Below are positions 32,201-41,780 of a stretch of DNA of 64,000 nucleotides, piece by piece. The position numbers were made by a program, and so were the translations under genes. Numbering within the stretch: the stretch's first letter is position 1; each line of letters starts with the position of its first letter. This DNA is from Cladocopium goreaui (Eukaryota; Sar; Dinophyceae; Suessiales; Symbiodiniaceae), in the NCBI GenBank assembly GCA_947184155.2, contig CAMXCT020000315.1, positions 175,584 to 239,583 of the forward strand, given 5' to 3'. Below the pieces are notes generated by a model. The model did no database searches and had not been told where the DNA came from. It saw nothing but the letters and a program-made list of their open reading frames with translations.

Positions 32201-35015
32201 GTATATGATATAATATATATATATATTAGACAACTACAACTACTATATCTACGTGATTTTCCAGGGGGGCGTGTGATGTTTATATAAACCATAGGGAACA
32301 TGTTTGTCCATGCTTTGTTTATGTGTGTGTTTAACGATCGGAGTTTTTGGAGGGTACTTGTTTTTGGACAATGGGATGGGAATACCAATATTTTATGAGG
32401 CGAATCTTTAAATTTGGTGTATGATGATGAGACATACCATTTTTGATCCACCAACGGCTGGTCACTTTAGCGTCTGAAACGTTCTGAAACCATCTTGTTT
32501 GTGGAGGAGGGGTGACCTAAATTCTTCTGGATCCCCTTGAAACATAATGTTTTCCCCATTTTTTGATAGCAAGAACATGTGGTATTCGCCGTTTTGAGAC
32601 AAACCCCAACAGCAAGAATATTTACATAGTGGAATGAGAATTGAATATACTAGATGTGAATTGATATGACTTGGTTTGGCCCCAAATCAGGCTGTCCAAA
32701 GTCTTGGTTCTTTGACGTCTTGAACATCTCTCGTCATTTGCCGTTTGCCGCAAGTGCTTGAGATTACCTGCAGGTCACAGAGTTTCTGGTACAGTGGGTG
32801 CATTGTGCTGGGGACCTGAAGATTGCGTCGCAAAATTGATGTGTTTGCTTGACTCACAGCATCCATTTCGGATTTTTTAGTTGATAGTTGTTATAGGAAA
32901 CGAAACGATAAGACTCCCATTGGAAGTAGCGGTTGCAGGTCTTGAAGTTTAGCAACGTCAAGGTACATGTTGGGCTGGAAGCAACCACATCAGAGAAACA
33001 AACACCATGTTGATCCAAGCGTAAGGAGATCACTTGATACCACTCCAGGTAATCAGCTTGCCAGCAGCAGCGCATTGTGATGTACACTATCATTGTAATG
33101 GATGATGACCACACCAATACTTGTGGGATGCAAAGATTGGGACTTCAATCTGCATTACAGACGAGCACTTTGCTCTATGAAATCGGATTCAGTCAATAGA
33201 CTCCGATTCCACGTGCAATCAACAAATCTGTGGTTTGAGGGCTTTCTTTCTGAAAGCTCGGCCCGAGGTTGTGAACAATTACAAGAAAGACATCGGAGTC
33301 ATTTCGCAGTGTGCCACGGCTGCAGACTCCCACACCAAGGATTTTTGTTGGTGAATCGCCCATCGCAAAATCTGGAGGAATTTACCTGGTCTTCTGGTCT
33401 TCTTATGTCTTTCCAACTGGTGAAGCTATTTGCAGCTAGTCTGTTCTGCAAGATTCTCCTCCCATGGTTGAGAACGCGGGTGCACTTATGCAACAAACAC
33501 TGCGCGCACACACCTGAAAAAAAGGGGTAGGTTGAACAGCATATTAGAGTGTTTTCTTAGCACAGAGGTGGCCCTTTTTTGGTCACTCACATGGCGCAGG
33601 TGTCGAACAAAGATTTGACAGTTGGTGGACTGGTGGCGGTAGGGATGCTCAGTTCCATCCAGATCTGGGGATGGAACGTGGTTTGAGGTAACCATAGGAC
33701 TATTATCAAATTGAATATGAATGCATATGATGTATAAGCCAAAAAAAACACTGTTAAAACTCTTACCACTATTTTGACACCGGATGAATTCATGGGTGTT
33801 CCTCTTTATCATGTCACCCATCTCATCCAGCGACGGCACTAAGTCAACACGGGTCCACAGACGGTGATCGCCCATTGGATCGAAGCGTTGGACTGGTCGC
33901 TGCAGGTCCGGTTTGGTTGGGAAGCAAGGAAAAAGGCGTTTGAAACCGATGTGATGATCTGCAAAACCATGTCAATGTGGTTTGAGTTTTTGGTGCTATC
34001 ATGAATGGCAATATTGAATTTATTGAATTTTGAATGATGTTATTCACCAAAAATGGGACAATGACCTCATGAATTGTACGCATTTGTAGCTGGATTCTGT
34101 AAGTGTTTCTGATTGGTGGTTTTCAAGAATTAGGGGTAGAACCTATCGATTTCAGAGGGCAATATGCTGGCTTGATTCTTCGATTCTTGAAGAAAACCAG
34201 TCGGCTTTGGGGTTTTCGGATTTTGGTGTGTTTCTTTTCCGGTTTTATGGATCCGCTTGTGTCATGATGGTTGTATCCACCATCTCAACCGCCTTTGCTG
34301 CCCCAGCTGTTGCTCTTCATCTGGGTCGTTGGGCCGACCGCCTTTTTCCTCTGGAAGACCTTGTCGGATCAGCCACTTGGGCCTCAAGTTGAGTCTGGGG
34401 TGACTCTGGTGCTGTTTCAACTGAGATTTCTGGCATGTGCAAAGTAGCAGGATGTGGAACTTGTTGAAAGACCTTTCATGAACTGTTCTTGCCTTGTTAA
34501 ACAAATCAGGTATTTGTATGTATTTGTGATGTATCTCTGATAATCTTAAATCACATGAAACCGAAACCCAATATCAAGCCCAACATGAGACCTCACTATA
34601 TGCCCAATCTTAGATCTAAAATCCAACTATGTCAAAATCCTTGTTGTTTCTACATGTTTCTACGAGAATTCCCTCGAAATTTCCCTATCAAAGCCAGGAG
34701 CAGCGCGGGCTTGGGCTTCGTGGTGGACCGCCGCTTGGGCGCCTCCACGGAGGATGAGAAGCGACTTGGACGCAGCACTTGGGGATGGTGATGGATGGTG
34801 ATGGAAATGTTATGGAAATGTTATGGATGGGGTTACCGATGGTGGAAATGTTATGGATGATTAATGATGGTTAATGATGTTTGAGTGATTTTGAGGATTT
34901 TGAGACATTAAGATATCCAACAATGGGATGTGCTCACAGAAATCCAATCAGTGGATTCAACTGCCGGTTCGACCCAACTCATCGCATGGTCGAACTGTTC
35001 ACTTGGGAGATGGTA
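17460..35015 (+). CDS. Probable multi-spanning membrane protein gene, many exons, hosts a nested BTB gene
   Basis: The first three exons are well supported: 17460-17609 (start ATG, or ATG 17463; reads RPNDATEPFIAESEVS and an Arg/Gln-rich stretch), 18372-18493 (NIHGLRCREFEADLRLGERL and PIRVKLTKTISFCR) and from 21132 (LFLALLTCGVYELWFRCC). Join 1/2 is phase 0 with a GA donor; join 2/3 is phase 2 GT-AG. Later candidate exons: 22029-22080, 23553-23606 (ILFIAIFVG), 24068-24122 (VLFFAFGPVLLQTVGG), 25028-25075 (AAVLAVAVVLVLLGRK), 28262-28345, 29023-29119 (VYLFFGFYPKEQQLNRTLPP), ~30460-30508, 30950-31010, 32037-32113 (VASAILILLAFAGFLNEAQW), 33600-33674 (LVAVGMLSSIQIWGW), 34307-34372 (LLLFIWVVGPTAFFLW), ~34695-34770 and ~34975-35015. 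Many are hydrophobic. I do not recognise the family. More than one gene may be present, and the end is uncertain. Confidence 0.5.
19239..20564 (+). CDS. BTB-BACK domain protein, intronless copy nested in an intron
   Basis: 441 residues in one open frame. Residues ~20-125 form a BTB/POZ domain: DLCDAMAVVGPEGHRVPFLR, then the substrate-recognition-like core ending in LTPLRALRAFVAARLYVIDD and CLHYL. Residues ~130-280 look like a BACK region, ending RFTQMSKDFFIDRVRKYLSR. The C-terminal ~150 residues are beta-rich and unassigned. BTB-BACK proteins often serve as adaptors for CUL3 ubiquitin ligases (family knowledge). It lies wholly inside the 18494-21131 intron of the membrane-protein gene, on the same strand. 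The site AATTGTATGGTGAATTTCAG-like (TATGGTGAATTT) is uninterrupted here but split by an intron in both paralogues at 35971 and 40189. No poly-A tail or spliced-leader relic was seen at its borders. Confidence 0.88.
   Translation: MSDAFKHAQERRCESWLTDEDLCDAMAVVGPEGHRVPFLRTPLASLSQPLKAALYGEFQEGQTCELTLKDVAVDAFDVMIRTAYNLEPRLTPLRALRAFVAARLYVIDDLGAYCLHYLQSSEDVDGPAALQILNESLQLSTNLPEEIQHRCWTTVLTESIKVVQSPLFLETHGSIIAILIELDELYIYEETLWERLVEWSAAAVQKPDVLGPFDAAPEDGVDQQVAILRLISPHIRFTQMSKDFFIDRVRKYLSREESEAVTDYFLLGHQAEGLLVNQRVGLDPMIEPMTCWWFDLHETAKTMVSSTRTRTRTTRTVTFEKPTWVTKVELIFGSSSHVADPIVSVPGPTLMIFGRARTWACDNGKTKKVIDIYIEGPCKELTIDLSEVDRPETVRIHDFIDVSRAQMEIAAKLAKRLSTKLCLTPSSVAHTETADQWRRYQ
20565..21131. other. Rest of host intron, no other gene seen
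   Basis: A 63-residue frame (20609-20800) follows the BTB stop but shows no domain or similarity to the BTB gene. The rest is AT-rich. Confidence 0.5.
26130..26211 (+). repeat. (GAT)n trinucleotide tract
   Basis: About 27 GAT units with GGT and GAG interruptions. One strand reads as poly-Asp, the other as poly-Ser/Ile. There is no sign that it is translated; a TA tract lies just upstream (25905-25980). Confidence 0.9.
27196..27307. mobile_element. Family 2 element, 112 bp
   Basis: CTGGGTAAATTATAACGA to ATTATAATTTACCCAG. The interior nearly equals the copy at 13621. Flanks are AAATAT and AAAAAT, an imperfect 6-bp duplication. Confidence 0.9.
28020..28119. mobile_element. Family 3 element, degenerate, abutting a family 1 element
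   Basis: TGTGGTTTGGAACATG to TATACCACCAACC with internal CATATATTGGGAAT and TTTTTCAGAGGGGTAGG shared with 7368 and 43644. The right end touches the family 1 element that starts at 28120, suggesting insertion of one beside or into the other. Confidence 0.75.
28120..28223. mobile_element. Family 1 palindromic MITE, best preserved copy
   Basis: 104 bp from TACCCTCTGGTAAACTAACA to TATGTTAAATTACCAGAGGG plus TA. The whole element folds on itself around ACCATTTTTAAAGGG and CTATAAATGGTG. Confidence 0.92.
28409..28497. mobile_element. Family 6 inverted-repeat element
   Basis: 89 bp bounded by TTTGTAGGTAAATC and CTTTACCTACAAA, with internal AATCATCTAAAATC facing GATGATT. One copy noticed. Confidence 0.7.
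28909..29022. mobile_element. Family 5 element ending at a 3' splice site
   Basis: CTACAGTTATGGCCAC to AATGGCCATAACTCTACAG. Its last two bases are the AG acceptor of the exon at 29023 (VYLFFGFYPKEQQ), so the element itself provides the 3' splice site. Confidence 0.8.
30247..30335. mobile_element. Degenerate family 3 element
   Basis: CTGTTTGGTGGTTTCAAACA, TTTCATATATGGGATAATCC and a final GCACCACCAAGATGG resemble family 3 but the right end is worn. The surroundings (30080-30410) repeat ACATATTATAACCATATT several times. Confidence 0.55.
31050..31160. mobile_element. Family 2 element, ATGAAT duplication
   Basis: 111 bp, CTGGGTAAATTATAACGA to TATTATAATTTACCCAG. Flanked by ATGAAT at 31044-31049 and 31161-31166, a clean 6-bp target duplication. 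Just beyond, 31175-31240 repeats GGGAATAATA. Confidence 0.92.
31814..31923. mobile_element. Family 1 palindromic MITE
   Basis: TACCCTCTGGTAAACATCAC to GTTGTTTACCAGAGGGTA, about 110 bp. It is followed by repeated CCCATTA(G/A)A words up to 31980. Confidence 0.9.
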
Positions 35016-35970
35016 ACAATAGCCACCCTGGTGTCACGGATCGTATTCTTACGGTAGTTATAACATGTTATAACAAGTATATCAGTTATATCATATCAGT
35101 TATAATAATAGAGTATTGCATAGTATTGCACAATCGATAGCCAATTGCGATGATTAGCGGATGCACCCTGGGTGGATCCAACCATTCCATCTCATTGAGT
35201 TCGTTGACTCTCAGCGGAACCACCACAAACCAGCACACTGGGTCCGCAGGAAATTACAGATTTGGGGGGAGTTCAGGTCACCCATATCCTGGATATCCAT
35301 GGATCTCCTCATTCTTTTGTGGATTTGATATGATTGGATATGATTTGATAGCTACAATCATCAATATCCAACAAAATCCTACCATGAGTCATGAGTCTGT
35401 CCCGATGTTTGTCGACACATCCCATCTTGGGACAGCTCGTCGGCGTGGCCTTCCCTTGTTTTGGCCAGATCAACTCTTGGTGAAATCAATCCGATGGTGA
35501 TGTGAAATCCAGCTTTGATGGTGAAATTCCCGATGAATATCTATGAATTCCAGTCAGCCCCAGATTTTTGGTTGAGTTCCTCAATTTTCCTAGATCCTCA
35601 TGGGTGAATTCATGTGAGATCACTATGTTTGATAGTTAAATCAGAGTCCCAAGATTTGGATATCTCGCGTCAAGCACTTGGCTCAAAAAGCTCGAAGATT
35701 CTTGAGGAAATAGAATGCTCACAGGTGCCACCATGACAAGGTTAGCTTGGTTAAGACAGGATGCTCAATGCAAGCATGCATGAGAATGTTTAAGTGAACA
35801 TGTCATTTGTTCATATGCCGATGTACACTATGTACACAGATAACCTTCAGCCATGTATATATATAGTCCTTTTCCAGGTCCAAATGTCCTCGAAATGCTA
35901 ACATTGAAATGACGCAAGCTGAGAACTCAACAGGTTTCTGATACGTTCACTTGAAGGAGTGACATTAGCC

Positions 35971-37669
35971 ATGTCGGAGGCTTTCAAGGAAGCACAGGAC
36001 AGGTGGTGTGAAAATTTGATCTCAGACGCAGATCTCTGTGATGCTGTGGCAGTTGTTGGCCCGGAATGTCAGCGTGTACCCTTCATTCGAGCCCATTTGG
36101 CCACCATCTCCAAACCGTTGAAAGCTGCATTGTATGGTGACTGGTTGTTGCTTCCCATCATGTTTTCAAAATTGTTTCAATGTGTTTTCCCCCACACCGT
36201 TGAGTCGCCGTTGAGATGTTTTTTCCTCCAAGAGAGTAGTCATGAGCATGGGTTCAAGCCACTAGTCAGGTGAATTTCGAGAAGGACAACACGTGAACTC
36301 GTTTTGAAAGATGTGACCGTTGACGCCTTTGATGTCATCATCCGCAGCGCATACCATTTGGAGCCGAACTTGACGCCTCAGAAGGCATTACATGCACTCA
36401 AAGCTGCCAAGTTGTGGATGATAGATGATCTGGAGAAATATTGCTGGCACTACTTGCAGCACTTGGTCCCAGGTTCGGACTGCACACTGATATTGCAGAC
36501 TATGACAGAATCTCTGAAGCTTTCCTTGGATTTGCCGGAGGAAGTCCAGCACACATATTGGAGTAACATCTTGGCACAGAGCACCCAGGTGGTGCAGTCG
36601 CCCTTCTTTATTGAAACGCATGGTCTCATCATCGCCAGGTGACTACGGCTCAACAATTCTGAGCCAATTTTTGTGGGTTAGTAAAGTTCAGTATTTATAG
36701 CCACCCCAAAATAAAGGGCTCAACACTTTCAACACTTCTGATCCATACCCAGGTTGATCAAATTGGACGAATTTGATGTTGATGAAGGGACACTTTGGGC
36801 GCGCTTGCTGGAGTGGTCCGCGGTGGCTATCCAAAAGCCAGAGCTGCTGGGGCCATTTGCAGATGCAGCACCGTGCCAACCAGTGAAACGTGCCAAACCG
36901 CTCTCTGACGACTCTCGTGGCATGGGACCCAGTGAACTGGCACAACAAGGAGCAATTTTGCGTCTGATGTCAAAGCACATACGCTTCGCAGAGATGAGTC
37001 AGCCCTTCTTTGTTGACAGAGCGAGAAATTATTTGGATCGCGAGGAGAGTGATGCTGTGATGGATTATTTCTTGTTGGGTCGCAAACCAGAAGGATTGAT
37101 AGCTGCACGGCGTGGTGGACTGAAAGATACATTTGACTCGCTTGAGAGCTTAGAGAATTTTGAGAGAAAGTATAAGAAAAAAGCTTCTCTCGTGTCGGAG
37201 ACCCTGACATTTGAGTATCCTGTATGGGTCTCCCAAGTGGAAATTTCGTTGACCGACAGACACTCCGGAGAGCAGCCGCTGTGTTGGTCCGCCACAGGGG
37301 GAACCGAATCTGTTGCCGCTACACTGACTAGAGGTGCATCAAAAAGCACAGTCAATATCAGGTTCGTGAGGCCCTATCAATCCTTGTTCATCTCATTTCC
37401 TTTGCTGCTTGGATTTGGTGAAAAGGCTTTATGTTGTTTCCACCGGTAAATCCACCAGAAATGGTAGATCTACTTGTTGTTCTTTCATGGTCCCATATTG
37501 GTCTCCCAATCCCAGGATCGTAGCAAATCCAGGGATGCCAAGGCCCAAAGTGAAAAGTATCACTGTGCACGGGAAGAAGGCCAGGACTCCCATAGAACTT
37601 GCCAACCGGGCGGTGGAGCAACTGTCCAAGGATCTCTTTGTGACGCCTGCGCTGAGCAGCCGTGGATGA
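35971..37669 (+). pseudogene. BTB-BACK paralogue, four exons, one-base deletion in exon 2
   Basis: Exons 35971-36136, 36270-36638, 36753-37361 and 37516-37669, all introns GT-AG with AG|G acceptors. Exon 1 carries DLCDAVAVVGPECQRVPFIR. The protein aligns throughout with the copies at 19239 and 40189, but the exon sum is 1298 nt, one short of a multiple of three. Comparison places a missing base near 36290: the frame from exon 1 meets TGA at 36305-36307, while the frame of the rest opens at the same point. No alternative acceptor rescues it, because another in-frame TGA lies at 36271. Without the lost base it would be about 432 residues. Either a recent pseudogene or an assembly error; the rest is intact. 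Intron 1 (36137-36269) starts GTGACTGGTTG, like family 3 elements. Confidence 0.85.
36137..36269 (+). mobile_element. Introner-like intron 1 of the frameshifted BTB paralogue
   Basis: Shorter (133 nt) and more worn version of the intron at 40355: GTGACTGGTTGTTGCTTC at the left, GTTCAAGCCACTAGTCAG at the right, GTGA at both borders, same codon position. Confidence 0.7.
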
Positions 37670-38285
37670 GTCGTGGAGGATCAAAGCCACGCAAGAAAAC
37701 AATTAAAAGAGAACTGGCAAGATGCTGATGCGAGTAGTCAATGGCAAAGTAATATGTCATGATCAATCATGATCGATGTGTTCATCAAAGAAGACGACAC
37801 TACATGACAGTCATAAGGTTCCACATGATGGTACAGAAACCTGCGGATGAAGTTGAGCTCCGCATTTTCCATCGCATAGAAACTGAGTTTCCAGGGATGA
37901 GTTTCCAGGGCTTCCCTTCAGACTTCTTGGTCCGCATCATGGTCACCAGTTATACCGAGTTCCCTCTTAGTTTCCCTGCATGTTGCCGGAGGTTGCTGGT
38001 GTATTTACCAACATTTACCCCAAAATTGAAAGCTTTTGGAACCATCTCCGCGGCTTCCCGCAGGATTTAGATCAAGTGCAACGTTGGAAACAGTCAGCCT
38101 TAACAGGAACCCGCCAAGTAGGGTAGTTCCGCCTCCACCATGGAGGTCTCATGTTCAGAAGGGTTGCGACTTGCCACTCTATCCACTGAATGGTCCTAGA
38201 TGTCCCAGTGACAGCAGAGAATCTATATACTGTAAGTTTGACACCCTCTTGCAATCCCTTAGAATCAGCACATTTCACCGTAGAT
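37670..38285. other. 3' flank of the BTB paralogue, no gene seen
   Basis: A 103-residue frame at 37759-38070 is open but has no domain, splice context or paralogue support. Confidence 0.45.
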
Positions 38286-38806
38286 CATATTATATATAGA
38301 TAATTATATATATATATATTATTTATTATATATATATATATCATAAATACTATATTATTTATATATATATTATATATATTATATTAAATATATATATATA
38401 TATATATATATTATATTCATTATATATTATATTGTATATATATATTATTTAATATCTTTTATTATTATATATATATATATATCTATTATATCATATATAC
38501 ATATTATTTGTTATATATATATTATATATATATATTCTATTTCTATTTTGGAAATATATATATATTCTATATATATGTTATATATATATATATGATTTTA
38601 TATTATTTATATCATAAATATTATTTATATTATAAATATTATATATTTTATATATTATATATAATATATTAAAGTTTATATATATATTATTTATTATTTT
38701 ATTTAATATTTTATATATAATATATAATTTACATATTATATATATATTTATTTATTTATTTATTATGTTGTATTTACATGATATACATTATATATATATA
38801 TATATA
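38286..38806. repeat. Long AT-only tract
   Basis: About 520 bp of almost pure A and T (TATATATATTAT-type words), the longest such tract in the window. It separates the two BTB genes and ends at a GC-rich hairpin. Confidence 0.92.
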
Positions 38807-38809
38807 CGA

Positions 38810-38838
38810 GCAACGCCTGGGCTTTGCCCAGGCGTTGC
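38810..38838. repeat. Perfect GC-rich hairpin, 13-bp stem
   Basis: GCAACGCCTGGGC and its exact reverse complement around a TTT loop. It stands at the border of the AT tract and the repeat block that runs to 40000. A related word (GGGCAAAACCCAGGC) occurs at the other end of that block (~40066), so the two may mark the edges of one repeated unit. Confidence 0.9.
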
Positions 38839-38879
38839 AGCGTAGAGGTTTCCCATTCACAAACAAATGATGTTGCAAA

Positions 38880-39310
38880 TTACCATAATTCCTATGGGAA
38901 AAATAACAAAGGTACTAGGGACTATTAAACAAACAAGGTCAAAACACCCGAAATTCCTATGGGAAAAACAAAAACGGCATAACATTTGAAATTCCTATGG
39001 TAAAAACAACAAAGGTACTAGGAAATTTTAAACTCTCAAATCGTGAAACTTAACATTCAATTCGGAAGATCAACAAGGATATTAGGGAATATTAAACTCC
39101 CACCCCCGTTAAACCTTAAATTCCTATGGGGAAACCAACAAAGGTGCTAGGGACTATATAAAAAAAAATGTCAAAACACCCGAATTTCCTATGGGAAAAA
39201 CAAAAACGGTATTAGGGAATATTAAACTCCCACCCCCGTTAAACTTTACATTCAATTGGGAAGATCAACAAAGATATTAGAGAATATTAAACTCCCACCC
39301 CCGTTAAACT
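38880..39310. repeat. Irregular repeats preceding the minisatellite
   Basis: Words such as AATTCCTATGGGAAAAACA (four times) and GGGAATATTAAACTCCCACC (twice or more) alternate at spacings of 60 to 140 bp. They share the CTCCCACCCCCGTTAAACTT core with the array that follows, which may have grown from them. Confidence 0.85.
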
Positions 39311-40000
39311 TTACATTCATTGAAGATCTTCGATGAGGGTTTAATTCTCCCACCCCCGTTAAACTTTACATTCACTGAAGATCTTCAATAAGGGTTTAAT
39401 TCTCCCACCCCCTTTAAACTTCTACATTCTTTGAAGATCTTCAATAAGGGTTTAATTCTCCCACCCCCGTTAAACTTCTACATTCATTGAAGATCTCCAA
39501 TAAGGGTTTAATTCTCCCACCCCCGTTAAATTTCTACATTCATTGAAGATCTCCAATAAGGGCTTAATTCTCCCACCCCCGTTAAACTTCTACATTCATT
39601 GAAGATCTTCGATAAGGGTTTAATTCTCCTACCCGCCTTAAACGTCTACATTTATTGAAGATCTCCAATAAGGGTTTAATTATCCCACCCCCTTTAAACT
39701 TCTACATTCATTGAAGATCTTCAATAAGGGTCTAATTCTCCAACCCCCCATTCATTGAAGATCTTCGATGAGGGTTTAATTCTCCCACCCCCGTTAAACT
39801 TCTACATTCATTGAAGATCTTCAATAAGGTTTAATTCTCCCACCCCCGTTAAACTGCTACATTCATTGAAGATCTCCAATAAGGGTTTAATTCTCCCACC
39901 CCCGTTAAACTTCTACATTCATTGAAGATCTGCAATAAGGGTTTAATTCTCCCACCCCCGTTAAAATTCTACATTTATTGAAGATCGTCAATAAGGGTTT
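39311..40000. repeat. Minisatellite of about 13 units of ~56 bp
   Basis: The unit contains ACATTCATTGAAGATCTTC, then AATAAGGGTTTAATTCTCCC, then ACCCCCGTTAAACTTCT. Units start about every 54-57 bp; one near 39750 is shortened. The last unit runs into GATGATG repeats (39999-40040). The array ends about 190 bp before the ATG of the next BTB gene, so it covers the place where a promoter would lie. Confidence 0.95.
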
Positions 40001-40188
40001 GATGATGGTGATGATGATGACGATGATGATGATGATGATGCGTCGCCCGTCGTCATTGCGGGTCCGGGCAAAACCCAGGCATTTGCCATATATATTTAAT
40101 TGTATATATATATACATATACATATGTACAGACGTAGATACATCGGATGGTAGTTTTGTTTCTTCAATTTTGATCAGCGACCTTGGCC

Positions 40189-41780
40189 ATGGCGAAGGCC
40201 TTCAAGCAAACTCAGGACAAGTGGTGTGAGACTTGGCTCACAGACGAAGATCTCTGTGATGCTGTGGCAGTCGTAGGTCCTGAACGTCAGCGTGTACCGT
40301 TCATCCGGGCCCATTTGGCCACCATCTCCAAGCCGTTGAAAGCTGCATTGTATGGTGACTGGTTGGTGGCTTCAAAGAGATGTTTTGGTTTCACGTTTTC
40401 CATCCGCAGTCGAGATGGTTTCCCCATGTGTCTCCAACAGATTAAAGATTCAAGTATAATTATTAAAGTTTAGAACCCAAATGTGCATCCACAGTTGAGA
40501 CGGTTTCTCCATGCTTTCCAACAGTCTTACCATCCTTATTAGGGTTTATGAACCCAAATGTGTATCAATGTTGTTGAAATGGAAATGGAATGGGTTCAAA
40601 CCGCCAGCCAGGTGAATTTCAGGAAGGCCAGACTCGTGAACTGATCTTGCCACATGTCTCCGTTGATGCCTTCGACGTCATGATCAGAAGTGCCTATCAC
40701 ATGGAGCCCAAGCTGACTCCTCACAGGGCCCTACATGCACTTGCAGCTGCGAAATTGTACATGATCGATGGCTTGGAGAAGTATTGCTATCACTATCTTT
40801 TACATATCACAGATGTCGACGGAATCACAAGTTTGATACTACTGTCCGAATCTTTGAAATCCTCCTTGGCTCTGCCGGCAGAATTGCAGCGCACGTTTTG
40901 CAAGAAGGTTTTAGCTCACTGTCAACAGGTTGTGGAGTCGCCTTTCTTTCTTGAAACGCACGGTTCTATCATTGCCACTTTGATCAAGTCAGACAATTTC
41001 GATGTCAGTGAAGATCAACTTTGGGACCGGTTGATGAAATGGTCTGCGGCAGCTGTCCGGAAACCAGGGCTGCTTGGGCCGTTTGCAGATGCGACATCAT
41101 GTCCCCCACTGAAGCGTGCCAAGTCCAGCACTGGGGAGTCCAATAGCATGAATCCACACCAAGTGACATGCCAAGAGGAAGTGCTCCGTTTGATGTTGCC
41201 GCACATCCGCTTTACACAAATGTCCCAAGAGTTCTTCATTGACAAAGCCAGAAAGTATCTGGACCGTGAAAAAAGTGAGGCTGTCATGGATTTTTTCGTG
41301 TTGCGTCGCAACCCGGAGGGGTTGGTTCTCAAACCAAGGTTTGCTTTGTTGTCTTTGCAGAACGGTGGAGCGTCGAGGCTTGTGACCAGCTCGTTGGAGA
41401 CAAGATTTACAGGTACACAAAATCGCACAGTTCACTTGGGAGAGCTTGCACAGGTCACCCGGGTGAGAGTGTCGATCTCAAACATTGTCGGCAAAGCAGT
41501 GACATGGTCTGTGTCTTTGGCAGGCAGGAGGTCGGAAGAAGTGGTTGTTGAGAAAGATGCGAACATTGATTTTAGCCTTAGCAGACTCGATATTCGATTT
41601 GAAAATGCGTGCAAGGAATTGGTGGTTGAGTTTGATGCAGTCTCTGTCACCGTGCGCTATATCATGGTCGAAGGCAGAAAAATGACTCCAGAGCTAGAAC
41701 TTGCCGATCAGGTAGTAGACCAATTGTGCAAAGATTTTTTTCCAGCCCCAGAACGCGACGTCCATGACACAAGTCAGTGA
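40189..41780 (+). CDS. BTB-BACK domain protein, two exons
   Basis: Exons 40189-40354 and 40612-41780 encode 444 residues. The start ATG is at 40189, aligned with the start of the other two copies. The BTB domain spans residues ~20-125 (DLCDAVAVVGPERQRVPFIR, then LTPHRALHALAAAKLYMIDG). A BACK-like region follows (LWDRLMKWSAAAVRKPGLLG and RFTQMSQEFFIDKARKYLDR). The C-terminal part is beta-rich and unassigned. The single intron is at the same place as intron 1 of the 35971 copy. It begins GTGACTGGTTGGTGGCTTCA and ends CAAACCGCCAGCCAG, which are family 3 terminal repeats, with GTGA on both sides. The two introns downstream in the 35971 copy are absent. This is the only intact intron-bearing member. 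Confidence 0.92.
40355..40611 (+). mobile_element. Introner-like intron 1 of the BTB gene
   Basis: The intron is bounded by inverted repeats CTGGTTGGTGGCTTCAAA and TTCAAACCGCCAGCCAG and by GTGA direct repeats. The donor GT comes from the left GTGA and the acceptor AG from the right terminal repeat. Removing one GTGA plus the element gives TATGGTGAATTT, exactly the uninterrupted sequence of the copy at 19239. Confidence 0.82.

Noticed and set aside
33102..33530. 142-residue open frame
   Set aside because: No domain, no splice context or codon pattern like neighbouring exons; the opposite strand is open as well.
38810..38838. Rho-independent terminator
   Set aside because: The hairpin lacks a T run after it and the genes are eukaryotic.
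39311..40000. CRISPR-like array
   Set aside because: Units are contiguous tandem repeats without unique spacers, in a eukaryotic setting with no cas genes.
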